Source: Rostratula benghalensis
Lineage: Eukaryota; Chordata; Aves; Charadriiformes; Rostratulidae
Direction of reading: 5' to 3'
Length of the DNA stretch: 64,000 nt
NCBI GenBank assembly: GCA_013399305.1
Contig: VXAI01000035.1
Coordinates: forward strand, 1,158,071 to 1,222,070
In this document: positions 14,529 to 27,036 of the stretch, piece after piece
Layout: the number at the start of each line of letters is the position of its first letter
How positions within the stretch are numbered: the first letter of the stretch is position 1
Translations under genes and position numbers: made by a program
Notes under the pieces: generated by a model
Database searches by the model: none
What the model was told of the DNA's origin: nothing
The model's input: only the letters and a program-made list of their open reading frames with translations

Positions 14529-14607
14529 ACTTTTCAAAAGCATTTGAGTGCCCAACCCATGCTGAAGTCCATGATGTCAGGCCACTAAAGGAATTTGAAA
14601 ACCTAAC
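14529..14607. repeat. possible old amniote palindrome-like repeat
   Basis: The segment has the layout 'ttcaaaag-catttgagtgcccaa ... gaagtcc ... ggccactaaaggaatttgaaaa'. Its two ends are imperfect inverted copies of each other (ttcaaa near the left end, tttgaaa at the right). This resembles, from memory, a dispersed turtle/bird repeat with a 'ttcaaagggatttaggcacc' arm and a central 'attgaaatcaatggg'. The divergence is large. Family name unknown to me; the assignment rests on pattern recognition only. Confidence 0.35.
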
Positions 14608-14751
14608 CCAAATTAATTATTTGTTTGTAGAAATAAAAAAAAGCTGGATCAGCAAGAAAATGTAGAAAAAATGAAGCAAGATGCTGGAAATACAATATGG
14701 AAAGCTGAAGTGTGCACATCTATCACTAGATTACCCCAACATGTGCATAAC

Positions 14752-14803
14752 NNNNNNNNNNNNNNNNNNNNNNNNNNNNNNNNNNNNNNNNNNNNNNNNN
14801 NNN
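14752..14803. other. assembly gap, 52 N
   Basis: Fifty-two undetermined bases, followed directly by eleven T (14,804-14,814) and then the small palindrome ccccaagggg. The T run on the right edge suggests that a homopolymer, or sequence next to one, stopped the assembly. Open frames that cross the Ns are meaningless. Confidence 0.99.
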
Positions 14804-15753
14804 TTTTTTTTTTTCCCCAAGGGGAGGATGTATAGAACAATTTTCTTTGCCTGTTCTCAGATCCGACCCCACCATGTCTCTGTCCTGTGCCCTTTAGGGG
14901 ACCTAGTCCTGTCTGCCAGTGTGGGAGGTGACAGCTCTGTGCAAATAATTAGCAGAAATGCAAATGAATGTAAGTACGTTTTTTAATACTCCGTGCCTGG
15001 AGCTGTGCTAAACTTAGCAGCAATGAATAAACAGCAGCAGCGTTCCCCTCCTTGAAAGGACAAAGAGCCTCCTGGTAGTTGGGATGTGCCTGCTACATTT
15101 GCTATCTCAGTGGAGCCAACCCCAAACATTTAATAATGTGAGCAGGCCCTCAAAAATTACAGAGATTAATAAACGTTGAATGTTTTAATTTCTGAGCCTT
15201 GAAGGTGTACTTAACTAACATCTTTAAGCTTTTCTTTGCAACTGAAAGGCTGGGAAATTACTCCTGGTTAATGACAGTGAGATTCTCATGTAATCACCCT
15301 ATTTCAGGAGCAAGACTTTTAAATACATTCTAAGAAACTTCTGATAAAATAGCAGGAACTGGCAACATTGAAATATGATCCTCTATCGTTAAACCATTTG
15401 CCCTTAATTAGTTTTTATTTGCAATATTGGCAGCTGATCTCCTCTCTCTATTACACATGTGCAACTTCCAATGATTGGCATAGCAGAGTATATATGTAGT
15501 TGAAGACATAATTTTATCCTCCCCACATAAGATTTCCAAGCCACCCAGGATTTTTTAGTAAAATTAAGGTGTACAAGACATGTGGGAGAAGTCAGTAATT
15601 CCAGACCTGACCTTGATTTCCCCTGGTTTAGAGATAATGAGAGACTTGTGGGACCACTGACTAGATGCAGCCCAGTGGCCTGGCTAAAACAAAAAAAACC
15701 AAAAGAAAAGTGGTGAATGGTAGAATAATTGTATCTGTCTTTCAACATCATCC
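14804..15753. other. no gene recognised; one exon-like segment
   Basis: Between 14,861 and 14,969 an open segment is bounded by a good 3' splice-like site (ttctttgcctgttctcag) and a gtaagt donor-like site (see findings). The octamer atgcaaat lies just before the donor. The rest shows no recognised gene or repeat. Confidence 0.4.
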
Positions 15754-15795
15754 AATTTTTTTTTTTATTTTTGAAAAATAAATAAATAAATTTTA
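15754..15795. repeat. T run plus (AAAT)n low-complexity tract
   Basis: An 11-base T run is followed by attttt, a gaaa turn and about four AAAT units. The T-rich and AAAT-rich halves are partly complementary, so a weak hairpin could form. It looks like a degenerate simple repeat. Confidence 0.8.
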
Positions 15796-18700
15796 GTTTC
15801 AACAAGGTGACATTTGATGATGTTCACTAATTTAAGAGAGACTGATTTATGCATGTTTAATCTTCACTAATGATGACTCCAGGGCAAGAAATGAAAATAA
15901 GTTCAGTTAATAATATGTGTATATATTATTAACACCTTTACTGATGGAGACGGTTCTCTTCCTGGTAGACAAATGTACAAGCAATTTGTGGAAGATCCCA
16001 ATGAGTCAGGGCTGTCAGAACCTTTCTCTAACTTACCAAAATATAGACAGCAGGAATATTTGGACAGTAACAATTCTCAGCTGATCAACCCTGATTCAAA
16101 ACTTGTTTGCAAACTCTAAGTAAATACAATAAGCAGCCCAATCCCTTATGTTTTGAGTTGCTGTATAAAAATGAAATGCTGTGTATTGCTGTTTTTATTA
16201 TACCCTGATTGGGGCTGGCTTCTCTTCCTGCCATATAAATATTAAGAAGGATGCAATCCTTGAATTCGGTCTACGTGCTGACAGACAAAACTTATTGTGA
16301 ATATTAATGTGCTTGGTCTAATCATCCTGCTAGTTTTTGTGTAATTTGCTCGGTCAGGGAGTTGGAATTCCCTCCTAGCTGTTACAGATTCAAGCATTTA
16401 TGCAAAATCCTCCAGTCTTGAGATTTACTGTGGATTATCTACAAATATTTGAATACATTAGTGCAGTCTTTTAAATGCTTTCCCTTTATTTACATATAGA
16501 ACAAATAACAAGCAACTTGAATGACAGCACTGTAATTCCATCAAGGAGCTCGTGTCCTGAGAAACCACAGAAATAGAAGCACTAAGAGACTCATGTGTTT
16601 GCTGGATCTCCACCCTGGAATTACAGCTCCCTAACCTGGATTTCATTCATTTTTTATATTTAAAAAAAATAATCTGCAATTTAATAGATTGTGGAGCTGG
16701 TGTTGTGTTTGGGAGAGGGGAGAGCCGGAGGCACTCTCTCCTCTCACCTACCTCTACGACAATCCAGGAAAAAAAATCCATTATTTCCTTGGTCTTACAA
16801 CATCCATTGTTATAACAGCAGATCAGAGAGTAAACACTGGATTTGTGTTTTTGATGGTGGGGATTGAAAAGCTCCTTCCAACCTGACCCACCTGGGCTAA
16901 GGAGGGGTTGCTCTCTGTCCGTGGCTGCTTTAGGAGCTTAGGCCCCTTGCATTGATTTATGAGGCTGCTGCACTCGCGCTCAATTGCAGATTATCGCAGT
17001 ACATCGGCGGGTGGATTGATGCCAGAAGACCAGCCTGGGCTTGGTTTCTGTTCCGAATGTTCCTCCTGAAAGGAAAGGAGAATAAAATCAAACCCAAAGA
17101 CTTGCAGGCTTACCTCTGTAGTAAGAGAGATGGGTTCCTGCCGATCCCAGAGGTAAAGCCCGAACAGTTTCCATGGAATAGTCAATTATCTGTTTCATTG
17201 CACAAGCCAATATCTTTTCTCAAAAAGATGTATTAGAGTGTTTAGCCATTCAAGTGATCCATCTGGCTGAGCATTCTGAGATGCTCTTTAACTTGATTTA
17301 TCAGGCCCAGAAGCGGTGTCCTTGATAGCTTCTGGGACCGTATGGGGGACTGTCCATGCATCCACTTGGTAGTCACAGGGCCCCGTGACCTTCAGTTCCT
17401 AGCCGAGACGGGGCCCATGCCATCTCACTTCTCAATCAGGACAGCCTTATTGCACATTAGCCTGGGGCTGCAGTGTAATGGTGTGATTTAAAAATTGCCG
17501 TTGCAGATGAGGGTTGAGGGGCCACCAGATGCTTCCAAGGAAAATGCAAGAAAGCCCCCAGGCAGCAGATCCCTGATAAGAAACCATCTTTTTCTGCAGC
17601 AGAATCTGCACCTAAATCCTAATGGAGTCTGGCTAAACCCCTGCAGCGTGAGATTGTATATTCCCTTTAAATCTCCTCTATTTATAAAATACACATTACA
17701 GCCCCAGTATTCAAGATATCCCCGTTTCCATCGGGTATTTTCTCCGACACAGTTAAAATGTGGCACGGTGCAGTTTTTGGGTCAGTCACTTTTCTCACGT
17801 TCTCGTCTCGTTGTTGGCGGGGGCTGCGCCGATCTGCAGCCCTGGAGGGGCTGAAGAAGGACTTGGGACCAGGGAGATGCTCCAAGCTGAAGGTAGGACC
17901 CAATTTCAGGGCCCTGCTGTAAGTAGGAACAGCTAGAAAGAGGCTATATGCAGTCTTCACATACTCAAAAGTGCATTTCAAGGCAAAAACATTTACTGTA
18001 GCACAAGTAAATTGAAGCAATGGTGTAATATTTTAATGACTAAGAAACTTCAGGCAAAATCCTACGTATTTTCTTCTGGGCTATCATCCAGCTATACAGC
18101 ATTCTTTAAAGGTAAATGATTACGTTCAATGAAGCTTAGGTTCCCACTTGCTGCTTTTTAAACCTGAAGATTGCCACTTGGCAATGATTTATCCTTTTCC
18201 CCCCCACCGCCTTTTTTTTTTTTAAAGCGAAAATTGCAACCAAGTTCAAGTATGACTGCATTTTGGAGCAAGTGGAGTTATATATTTAATATAATCCAAA
18301 ACAGATTGTCTACTCAAACACTGTTCATTAAATGAACTGTCTGCAAGTGTGATTTACAGTGCAATGTGGTCATGTGAATGTCTGTGTGTATTTAATAACT
18401 GCACAGTAATAGCTTATTGGCAGGAGTGGTAATTCGATTTTGGAGTTTTATCTTATTTTTGAATTTCTGGACCGTGAAATCCTGCTGTCTGACACACTTT
18501 TCCATTGCTTAATCTCCTGAGATTTGTGTAAAGCACAACAACTTCCCTCCTCACTGAAGATCCAGTGCCCTGCTGTGTGGTTTTTTTATTGCTGACCCCC
18601 AAGTGCAACTATTCACACACACCCATCTCCAGTTTGTGGGCTCAGTACCACAATACAAACTGGAGTAACAGACAGAAATATTGACATGTAACGAGCTAAG

Positions 18701-21700
18701 GCCTCCAGTCCTGGAGAAGATATGATCTTCCAGTATTGCCTAAGTGGAAAAATTTTCAAGGATCATTTTCTGCATAATCTGTTGTTTTCTGTATTTAACT
18801 TTCTGTGTTTATCTATTGATTTAAAGTCAAAACACTCTTATTTAATGTTCTTAAGGAACTAAATCCATAACTCTTATTTCACAGAGACTTTTAAGTGCGC
18901 TCTCCTCCTTATGGCTTGCAAGTTGGTCAGGTTGGCACTTGGATCAACCCACATTGTACTGTACTTGGATATTCTGAAGGCCTTGGGAAACAGTTTTAGA
19001 ACCAAGTGTTGACAGTTTTCCTTTGGAGTGATGTCTGTACATTATGGCTACTGTTCCCAGAGGTGTCGGTAGCCTCAGGAGCTCTCCTGGAGCCCACAGA
19101 GAGCTGCCTCAAGGCTGCTCTGTAGAGCAGGGTGAAGACACAACACTTGGGATAGCAAGAAGGACATAAAGCTAGCGGTGGCAGAATTCATTGAGGAGAA
19201 GGAGATCTTTCCTGTGGCTCACACTTAGGTGTGTGGGGCTCACATAGTAATGGGGTAGGGAGGCTACATGCATAGTCTGATAGGGAATTATTATTAATTT
19301 GCATTTTTTTTAATCATCTGCCTTTGCTGTAACTGTGGAGACTGTCTCACAGCAAGTTCGTCTCCCGCCTCCTCGCCGTTTCTTTCCTTTCTCTCAGAAA
19401 TGCACTGCATGACTGAACAAAATATTTTGAGTACCCGTAATCAAATATAATTCCACCTTCTGAATCAGTCAGTGGTGTAAAGGCTTCATAAAGGGTTCCA
19501 GGGACCCAAATAATAGCAAACCCTCCCTCTTATGTGACAACACAGGCATCAGCTGTCATCTCTTCACGTCAGAAACGCAGGTTCTTTAATTCACTTGTCA
19601 TTATTTTAGTGTCTTTCTTCCTAGTAGAACACTATTGTCCCCATAAATACCCATCTGAATCAGCTAATTATTCATCCAGGATTAGAACCAAAATCCTTCC
19701 TTTAAGGCTAGGTCTACCCCTGAAATCACACTATTTAAGGTTTTAATTATTTTCAATCATACATAAAGTTGTTTTCTTTAAGTGTTGGAGCCAATTTGTT
19801 GTGCAATATGTTTGGGCAGTGCAGATGGGATGCAAAAAATATTTTTCTATTTTTTTTCTTTTTAGAAAAGTCATACATTAGGTAATTCCTAAACCTGTAA
19901 CCATCTCGATATTCCCAAGGGAGGGTCACAGGGCAATGGGAAAGTAAGATGATGCAGAAAGTTAACTAAAACAAGGTTCATTTATGGGGAATTACAGCTG
20001 GGAAAGGATGTTTTACAGCGTCGAGGTTTCTTCTACCCCTGCAGCATTGGTAACCAAACCTCAGGGCCTGGTACCAATCCTTTGAAAATCAACAGATAAC
20101 TTTTAGTTTAATAGTGGCTAATTCTGAAGTTTTATTTCTATTTAATATTTGTTGTGAGGAAACAAACTTCAAGAAAGGTAAAGAAAACAAAATGGGAAAG
20201 GTGTGCATCAGCTTTTTAAGCAACAAACCATGCTGAGGGCCAGGACCGAGAGGGCCATCAAAAATGTTTCACTGGAAGAATTGTGAAGGAAATGTTGAGC
20301 CTGAAAAGTTTGAAAATGTGCTGAAGAGGAAATCGTGGCGAGTAATTGTGATCTTGTTGCTGTGTTTTGATACTGTAAAATATTTTCATGTAGCTGTTTT
20401 GTTCAGCTGTATTTTAATGCTTCAGATCATATTTAAACATTAACCCTCATTATATGTATTCATAGCACATACATAAGTGCTCCTGTTTTATGATCCAAAA
20501 TTATCTTTCATTGTCCCAAGCTGAAGCATTTTAGCATTATTACAGCAAATCTTCTGATTGTTTAAAGTAAGTTATCTCTCCATTTTTACTTTACCAGAGA
20601 GGTTGAAATGGAAGAAGGGTTTGGTATTCAGCATGGCAGCGTCTCCTGCAAGAGGCTTCGACTTGGAGCAGCTCTGGTGTTTTGGGAAACAACAGCAAAG
20701 CAGCAGTAGCAGATATTTCATTAATGTGTTTTAAAGTGGCTTTTGCTGGCCAAACCCTTCTTGCCTTGAAATCAGTGATGAGACCATGACACCACTGATG
20801 AAATCAGTGAGGGAGGCCAGCACCAAACAAAAACCCCGTTTGAAAACTCTGTTTTATAGAAACAAAATGTTTATTAAAGAGACAAGGTGTTTTTCAGAGC
20901 CAGTGTAACTCACAGTCATCTTTCTTTCTTCCCCTCTAAAGGAGTTTCATTAACACTGGTCTGTATTTTAAGAGACATTGATATTCACCTTCCGTTTTCT
21001 TGACAAAGTGTCTGGCTGCGACGTGAAGGACCGTATGCCATTAATGTAACCCATGCACAATGCAGATTGCCTCTTACATACACTATTCTTTTGATAACTG
21101 CAAAATTAGGCAAGAAGGGGAAGAAAATACATCTGGTGAGATCAGAGCAAAAGCAAGCTTGTTTGTAGGACTGCAAGAAATGTATGAGGCAGTGGTGGCT
21201 TGGGTGGAATTTGATGACCTTGCTGTAACTGTTCATGAATTTTAAAGATTTCTTCTGAGTTTGCTGGGTTTTTTAGTTAAAAGAGCTGGTAACAACAGCC
21301 GAAAAGGTTGGTGAGTCTTAAGCTTCTCTCTATGCTCGTGGGGTTTTATCAGTCGTAGCTTCTTTCCTTTGTATGTGTGTATGTTTGTATCTTATCTCTG
21401 TACAATAATGGCATCTAGCAGGCTAGATAACTGTTTGGTGCCTAGAAGTGTGTTATCTGTACACCCTGAAGTTTTCTTTCAGGTAAGTGAATGCAAACTG
21501 TGGAAGCTTTGCAAAATTGATGCGGGCGTTAGGAGAACAAGGGACCTGACTGCATTTCTACTGCCTGTGCTGTGCCACGGACTGACCCCGTCTTTGAACA
21601 GTTCTTGCCCTGTTAACTCTGGCTTTTGCTGTTCTAATTGATACACCACGGGGTTCAAAAGCATTTAAGGCCCTATGACAGCACCCAAGACAGTGGTCAG

Positions 21701-23281
21701 AAATCCCCAGAGCCACCACAGTAGCAATGAACCCTGATTTGCTGAGTGTGCGACCTACAAAGCCAGCAGTGTTGTCTTGGTACATTCTGCCACCAAATCC
21801 AAACGCTTCTGTTTACCAGCTCCTGCCCATACAAAGGACAGAAGCATCTTAGAGTTAAAAATGGGAAATAGAAGTGAAAATTCAGAAATCTGGTTTCCTG
21901 AGTGCCAGGAGAAGTGTTGTCTTGCTTTGCCTTTTTAGGCTGCAGGCTAGTGCAGGTGTGACATAGGAGAGGATATCAATACTGCTGGAGCTTTGAATGC
22001 ATGCCGCAAACACAGTCACTTAATGTACCATCCTGGTACCCCTTTCCCTTGCCCCTTCCCTCTCCCCTTGTTTTCAAAGCATCAGAAAATATCTGGGCTT
22101 GGAGAGGACTGGTTGCCCAGAGAAAAAGGTGTGCTGTGGAGGGGACCGGGTGGCACTGAGGACTCCACTCGGCCTCTCTGAACTGAATTTTGGCATCCAG
22201 GGAGGAGGCGAAGGCCATCTGCATGAGGCTTAATCCTACTAGTGTATGCTCAGCCGTCTCAGCTGTTTTATCTTGCCATTGCACTCTGTGTTTTCTTCTT
22301 CCCAATGTGTCATCCAGCCCTTCAGAAACTGCTGAAATCATTCATTTGGTCTTCATCTTTGGGCTTTGTCGCAGTTTTGTAGACAGTGCTGTGAAGCCTG
22401 GACCTGCTTCTGCATACACTGAGCATTCTAGGTACCCAATCCCAGTGAATATTTGTTAGTGAGTGCCTCTTATTTCCTCCTGCAGCCATCCATCCTGCTG
22501 TTCTTCCCTATTGATCATCATGAGCAGCTCTTCCCCTTTCTTCTGGGATCCAGGCACGACCTGGTTTGCTTTTTAACTATTCACAAAAAAACCCCAAACA
22601 CCAAAACCCCAATCCCCACCACAAAAGAGAAGCAGAGTGAAATAAACACAAACCTGACATTTTTTGCTCTTGTGCTACTGATGAATGTGCTCTCTACTCA
22701 TCCCTAAAAGGCCGTTGTACGTACTTAACGCTGTTGGTGCCATGCTGTAACAAAACCCAAATCATTCCTCCCCACTTCGCCATATCTCATCTGTTTAGGC
22801 CTCTCAAATGTTCTTATCTTAATGGAATTTTGCCTTACAACCCAGAAATTGTACCAGGGGGCTCTTGCATATCCCAGGCAATGCTTTAGTATGCATATTA
22901 TAGCACTGCATTGTCATATGTTACTATAAATAGCTCTCACAAAGAGTCCATATTTCTGCAGAGATTTGCCTGTCAGCTCTTAACAATGGTAGTCGTTTAC
23001 AATGGGAAAATAGAATACCAGCTCCATCAACCTTTGACAGACTAATAGGGGTTATTTGACTTTCAATTTTTCATTATCGGGTTTGGCAGCCACAATCGTC
23101 ATGTTGAAAAATACAAACTGATCCACACTCCAACAGGAGCAAACGCTCCCGGTCCTCCTTCAGCAGGTACACAGGGGCCTGCAGCGCTGTGGCATGTGGC
23201 CACTGATAAAACAGGACATAAACCCAGCATGTCATGTTCCACGAGTTCAGAGATCCCACTACGGGCCTTTTTCCCCTCCCT
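15796..23281. other. no gene recognised; possible regulatory pockets
   Basis: No convincing gene. Notable points are a T12 run at 18,212-18,223, a perfect odd palindrome at 18,323-18,337, a CpG pocket with a MEF2-type and TATA-like site at 17,640-17,850, and a juxtaposed acceptor/donor motif at 21,470-21,490. A 75-codon minus-strand frame at 21,558-21,785 shows no recognisable family. I see no transposon remains here. Confidence 0.45.
21470..21490 (+). other. candidate recursive-splice (zero-length exon) motif
   Basis: A pyrimidine tract ending in 'ttttctttcag' is joined directly to 'gtaagtg', so a strong 3' splice site and a strong 5' splice site share the AG|GT junction at 21,482/21,483. 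This is the signature of recursive splice sites in very long introns of metazoan genes. It would place the window inside a plus-strand intron. A chance match is possible; no expression evidence can be seen here. Confidence 0.35.
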
Positions 23282-24188
23282 TTTGATAGATGGAGTAGAG
23301 TGGAAGGATCCGATGATGCCGAGATCGGTGGCACAGTTGACGTGCTGGAGGGAAAGGATGCCATCCAGAGGGACCTGGACAGGCTTGAGAGGTGGGCTAC
23401 TGCAAATTGCATGAAGTTCAACCAAGCCAAGTGCAGGGTCCTGCATCCAGGAGGATGTGGCAGTCCCAGGCACAAATACAGGTTGGGCAGAGAATGGCTG
23501 GAGAACAGCCCTGAGGAGAAGGACTTGGGAGTGTTGGTGGATGAGAAGCTCAACGTGAGCTGGCAGTGTGCACTGGCAGCCCAGAAAGCCAACCACATCC
23601 TGGGCTGCATCAAAAGAAGCGTGACCAGCAGGTCAGGGGAGGTGATTCTACCCCTCTACTCTGTGCTTGTGAGATCCCACCTAGAGTACTGTGTCCAGCT
23701 CTGGAGTCCTCAACAAAGAAAGGACACGGAGCTGTTGGAACGGGTCCAGCAGAGGGCCACAAAGATGCTCAGAGGGATGGAGCACCGCGCTTATGAAGAC
23801 AGGCTGATGGAGCTGGGCTTGTTCAGGCTGGAGAAGAGAAGGCTCTGGAGAGACCTTACAGCAGCCTTCCAGTACCTGAAGGGAGCTACAAGAGAGCTGG
23901 AGAGGGACTCTTTGTCAGGAAGTGTAGTGACAGCATGAGGGGTAACAGCTTTAAATTGGAGGAGAGCGAATTTAGGTTACATCTCAGGAAGAAATTCTTT
24001 CCTGTGAGGGTGGTGAGACACTGGAAGAGGGTGCCTAGGGAAGCTGTGGATGCCCCATCCCTGGGAGCGTTCACGGCCAGGCTGGATGGAGCTTTGAGCA
24101 ACCTGGTCTGGTGGGAGGTGTCCCTGCCCATGAACTCAATGACCTTTAAGGCCCCTTCCAACTCGAACCGTTCTATGATTCTAGGATC
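23282..24188 (+). mobile_element. CR1 LINE, C-terminal ORF2 and 3' end (longest young copy)
   Basis: This is the longest recent CR1 copy in the window. The open frame 23,234-23,938 encodes the end of the reverse transcriptase. Near its 5' edge lies a DD pair in the place of the catalytic F-A-D-D box (the preceding residues are changed), followed by thumb-region motifs '[13 protein letters not shown]', '[21 protein letters not shown]', '[11 protein letters not shown]', 'RVQQRATKM' and '[11 protein letters not shown]'. It stops at TGA 23,936-23,938, which overlaps an ATG that opens the next part of the protein in another frame (from 23,935: 'RGNSFKLEE' to 'LVWWEVSLP'). The 3' end 'cccttccaactcgaac...ttctatgattct' follows. 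The copy lacks about 14 bp before the tail compared with the copy at 27 kb. It has no endonuclease or 5' region, so it cannot move by itself. Confidence 0.95.
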
Positions 24189-27036
24189 TTGTACAGCTGC
24201 AGAAACCCCACACCTGAGTCTGACAAAAGGAGCCACCTCTGTTACAAGGTACTATAAAGCACCCGTTCAGGACCACTGAACTCGGTCCGACCACTGTCCT
24301 TTTGACCTTTCCAGCTCCTCAGTTTGTCCCCTGTACTCCTACTGCCATGATGTCCTGCACACTCTTGAAAAAATGGATTTTTTGGGGGGGAGAAGGGGAA
24401 GGGACATTGTCACGAGGCAGCTGTTCTGGGCTGCGCAAAAGGTGAATCACTCGATAAATGTTTCAAATTTAGCTCAGATTTGCTACTGGCAAAAAAATGC
24501 CACATGAGGGTTGGAAACACAAAGCCTTTCACTTTGTCTTGTGATATCATAAAGGCATCTTTTTACACCAGGATAACTGTCTTGGCATAAAATCTGGCAG
24601 CAATAAAGGACAGTGATCTGCTTGAGGTCACTGCTTGTACCACAGAATAATTAGTCAAGACCAGCTTTATAGGCCCTTTACAGGACCCAAAATGACTATT
24701 GAGGAGAAATAAAAACACTAACCTTTTTCCTGGAGAAAATGTAGGCTGCGTGTCACATGTTTCAGTAAGGTGCCCTGTGTGCATGGGTCACCTTCTGTAG
24801 GTGCCCAGGCCCTGTCAAGCAGTTGGTTGTCAAAGCTGAGTCAGTTTGGACAATGAATATCATAATATATCATAAATATATCACAAATATGAGGTATCTT
24901 GCAGGTTTCAGTCCTTAAACTGCAGAAGATGTGAGTCTGATGTGCTTTGGTGATTCCCAGAGCATGAACACTCGGTGGCTTTTGAATCTTGGACTTTCCC
25001 CTGGAAGGGCTCTCCAACCTCCTGCTCAGTATCCACTGTCACAAAAGGCAGCACCTTGGGAAAAAAATCTCAGAATGGATTTTCAGATAATCAATGTTCC
25101 TCTAATTGCTTAAGAATAGGTACCAGTAGTAGGTAAGTCTTTTAGCATGAACCTGCATAGAACTCAGCAAGGTTAAGAGGGGGCTGCTCCGAGGACCTTG
25201 ATCCATTATCCAAACCTAAATCCTAGTGGCTCTATAGTTAAGGGCCATCCAACACATTTAAATAAAAATGACTGCAAGACTCTGTTACTCCAGGACATAG
25301 TCTAGCACTGACTTACCTTTATAAATTACAAGGATTTACCCTGAAAAATGATGAATTACAACAGAACTGGCTTTAATGGGAACCCCAGCCTAAGGTACTC
25401 CAGGACCATCCTCCTCCACAGACGACAGTGGGGTAGCTTAGTTCCAAAGCTTAGAAATGGAAGATTTCTTTGTTTCCTTCTGACTCCGGCACAGTAGCTG
25501 TGGGGATTAATTGAACTCATGAAATCTATTGATTTTCTGTAGCTGTTATTAAAAAAAAATAAAAGAATAATAAAAAAAAACACTTCTGCACCCCATGAAA
25601 GGTGTGACTATCTCTAAATTGTGTGCAATAAACCAACAAGGCTCCAGTCTGTTGAGAAGCCCACAGCCACATTAGTCTCCTGATTTTATTTTAGAGCACA
25701 GAGACTTTTATTATGTTGCTGGTATTGCTGAGATAGTCTTGCTGTGCCATCACCATCCTCTCAAGGAAGAAATCCTTCGTGATCCCCACATTTCTCTTGC
25801 AGATCAGGAAGAGAGATGCGAATTTGCTGGAGAAGCCATCCAGACTCGTTGAAAGGAGGTTCTCACTTCTGCATTCTACATGATCAGGCGTTTGACGCTC
25901 ATGTTCTTCATCTCCATGTGAGCTCCCATGAATACATCAGGAAAAACCATTTCCTTTTAGAAAATTTTCATTGTTCCACTTGAGATAAGACATAAAGTCT
26001 TGTGTTGCTGACCCCCCTGCTGATGGCTTAGTAACAAGCAGGCTGCTTTCACCCAAGCACCTCAGCAAAGTCCCCTCCACTCAGGCATCAGAGGGTTTCC
26101 AAGAGCTGCATGTGTTTACAATATTGAGTAAATCACCTCCACTGATAACTGGACTGAAACCAAACCACATGGTGTGTTTGGGGCTCGTTCTTTCTTACAG
26201 CATCACTTGGTAGATCTCTAGCACTGCAAATACCGTGGTACACAAGCATTACTTTTTATTTTTCAACTTTGTTACATTTGTATAGAACCTGTGCTGTATT
26301 TTAAGAACCGACCAAAATCCAAAGACAGGGATGTAATATTTTTCATCTGAGGTTATCTATCTTAAAATATTTTGCTAATTTATATTGTCATGGTGGTGGT
26401 GGCAGCAATCTATATATTGCTGCAAGGCTTTCTTACTTATTTTAGTGATAAGGTTATGGATTGATCTCTACTAAACAATGCGGTTAAATAAATCCCATAC
26501 TCCGTTCTCTATAAAATATCAATTTATTGAGTCTTGTATTTGTCATGGGCATGGTGATATATTATGAGCAAATTCCTTTCTGTGTTAACTACGAGGGATT
26601 TTAAAGGATAACTGTTAGATCTGATTTCCCAAATCACTATATGCATACCAGTTTGGGTTTTCTATGTTTTGGGGAGAGTTTTTTGTGAAGTAGTATTTTG
26701 ATAACTCAGCTAATGACTTGAAAGTGCTTCGCAAGTGAAGAAATACAAAATACCTGGTTGGTGGTGATAACATGATTAACACTTTAATAGCTAATTCTGC
26801 TGTACATATATCAGGCAGCAGGAGGAAAGGAGTCATATGTGGCATGAAAAAACAGTTCAGTCTTTGGTTTAAAGTTTTCCAGCTCTTACCTCCTTTTGTC
26901 TAGGTCAGAAAGTGCTATTTTATTTCATTTAATTTAATGTAAAGCTTAAAAGGCATATATATTTATTAAGATCAAAGGCATTTATCTTTTTAGTTCTCTA
27001 AAGACCTGAGTTCAGGCTTATAGTTCTCCTTAAAAA
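24189..27036. other. no gene recognised
   Basis: Unique-looking sequence between two opposite CR1 copies. An AT-rich stretch near 24,858-24,893 repeats an 'atatcata'-like unit. An A-rich run lies at 25,551-25,580. No coding evidence. Confidence 0.5.

Noticed and set aside
16855..16895. CR1 tail ('gctccttccaacctga')
   Set aside because: Only the common 'ccttccaacc' word matches; the required 'gatgatct' block and 8-mer tail are missing.
21558..21785. 75-codon minus-strand frame (with a second overlapping frame at 21,479-21,664) as a processed pseudogene
   Set aside because: An 'LLNPVVYQ' stretch in one frame recalls the end of a membrane receptor, but no further family motif lines up and stops interrupt all frames upstream.
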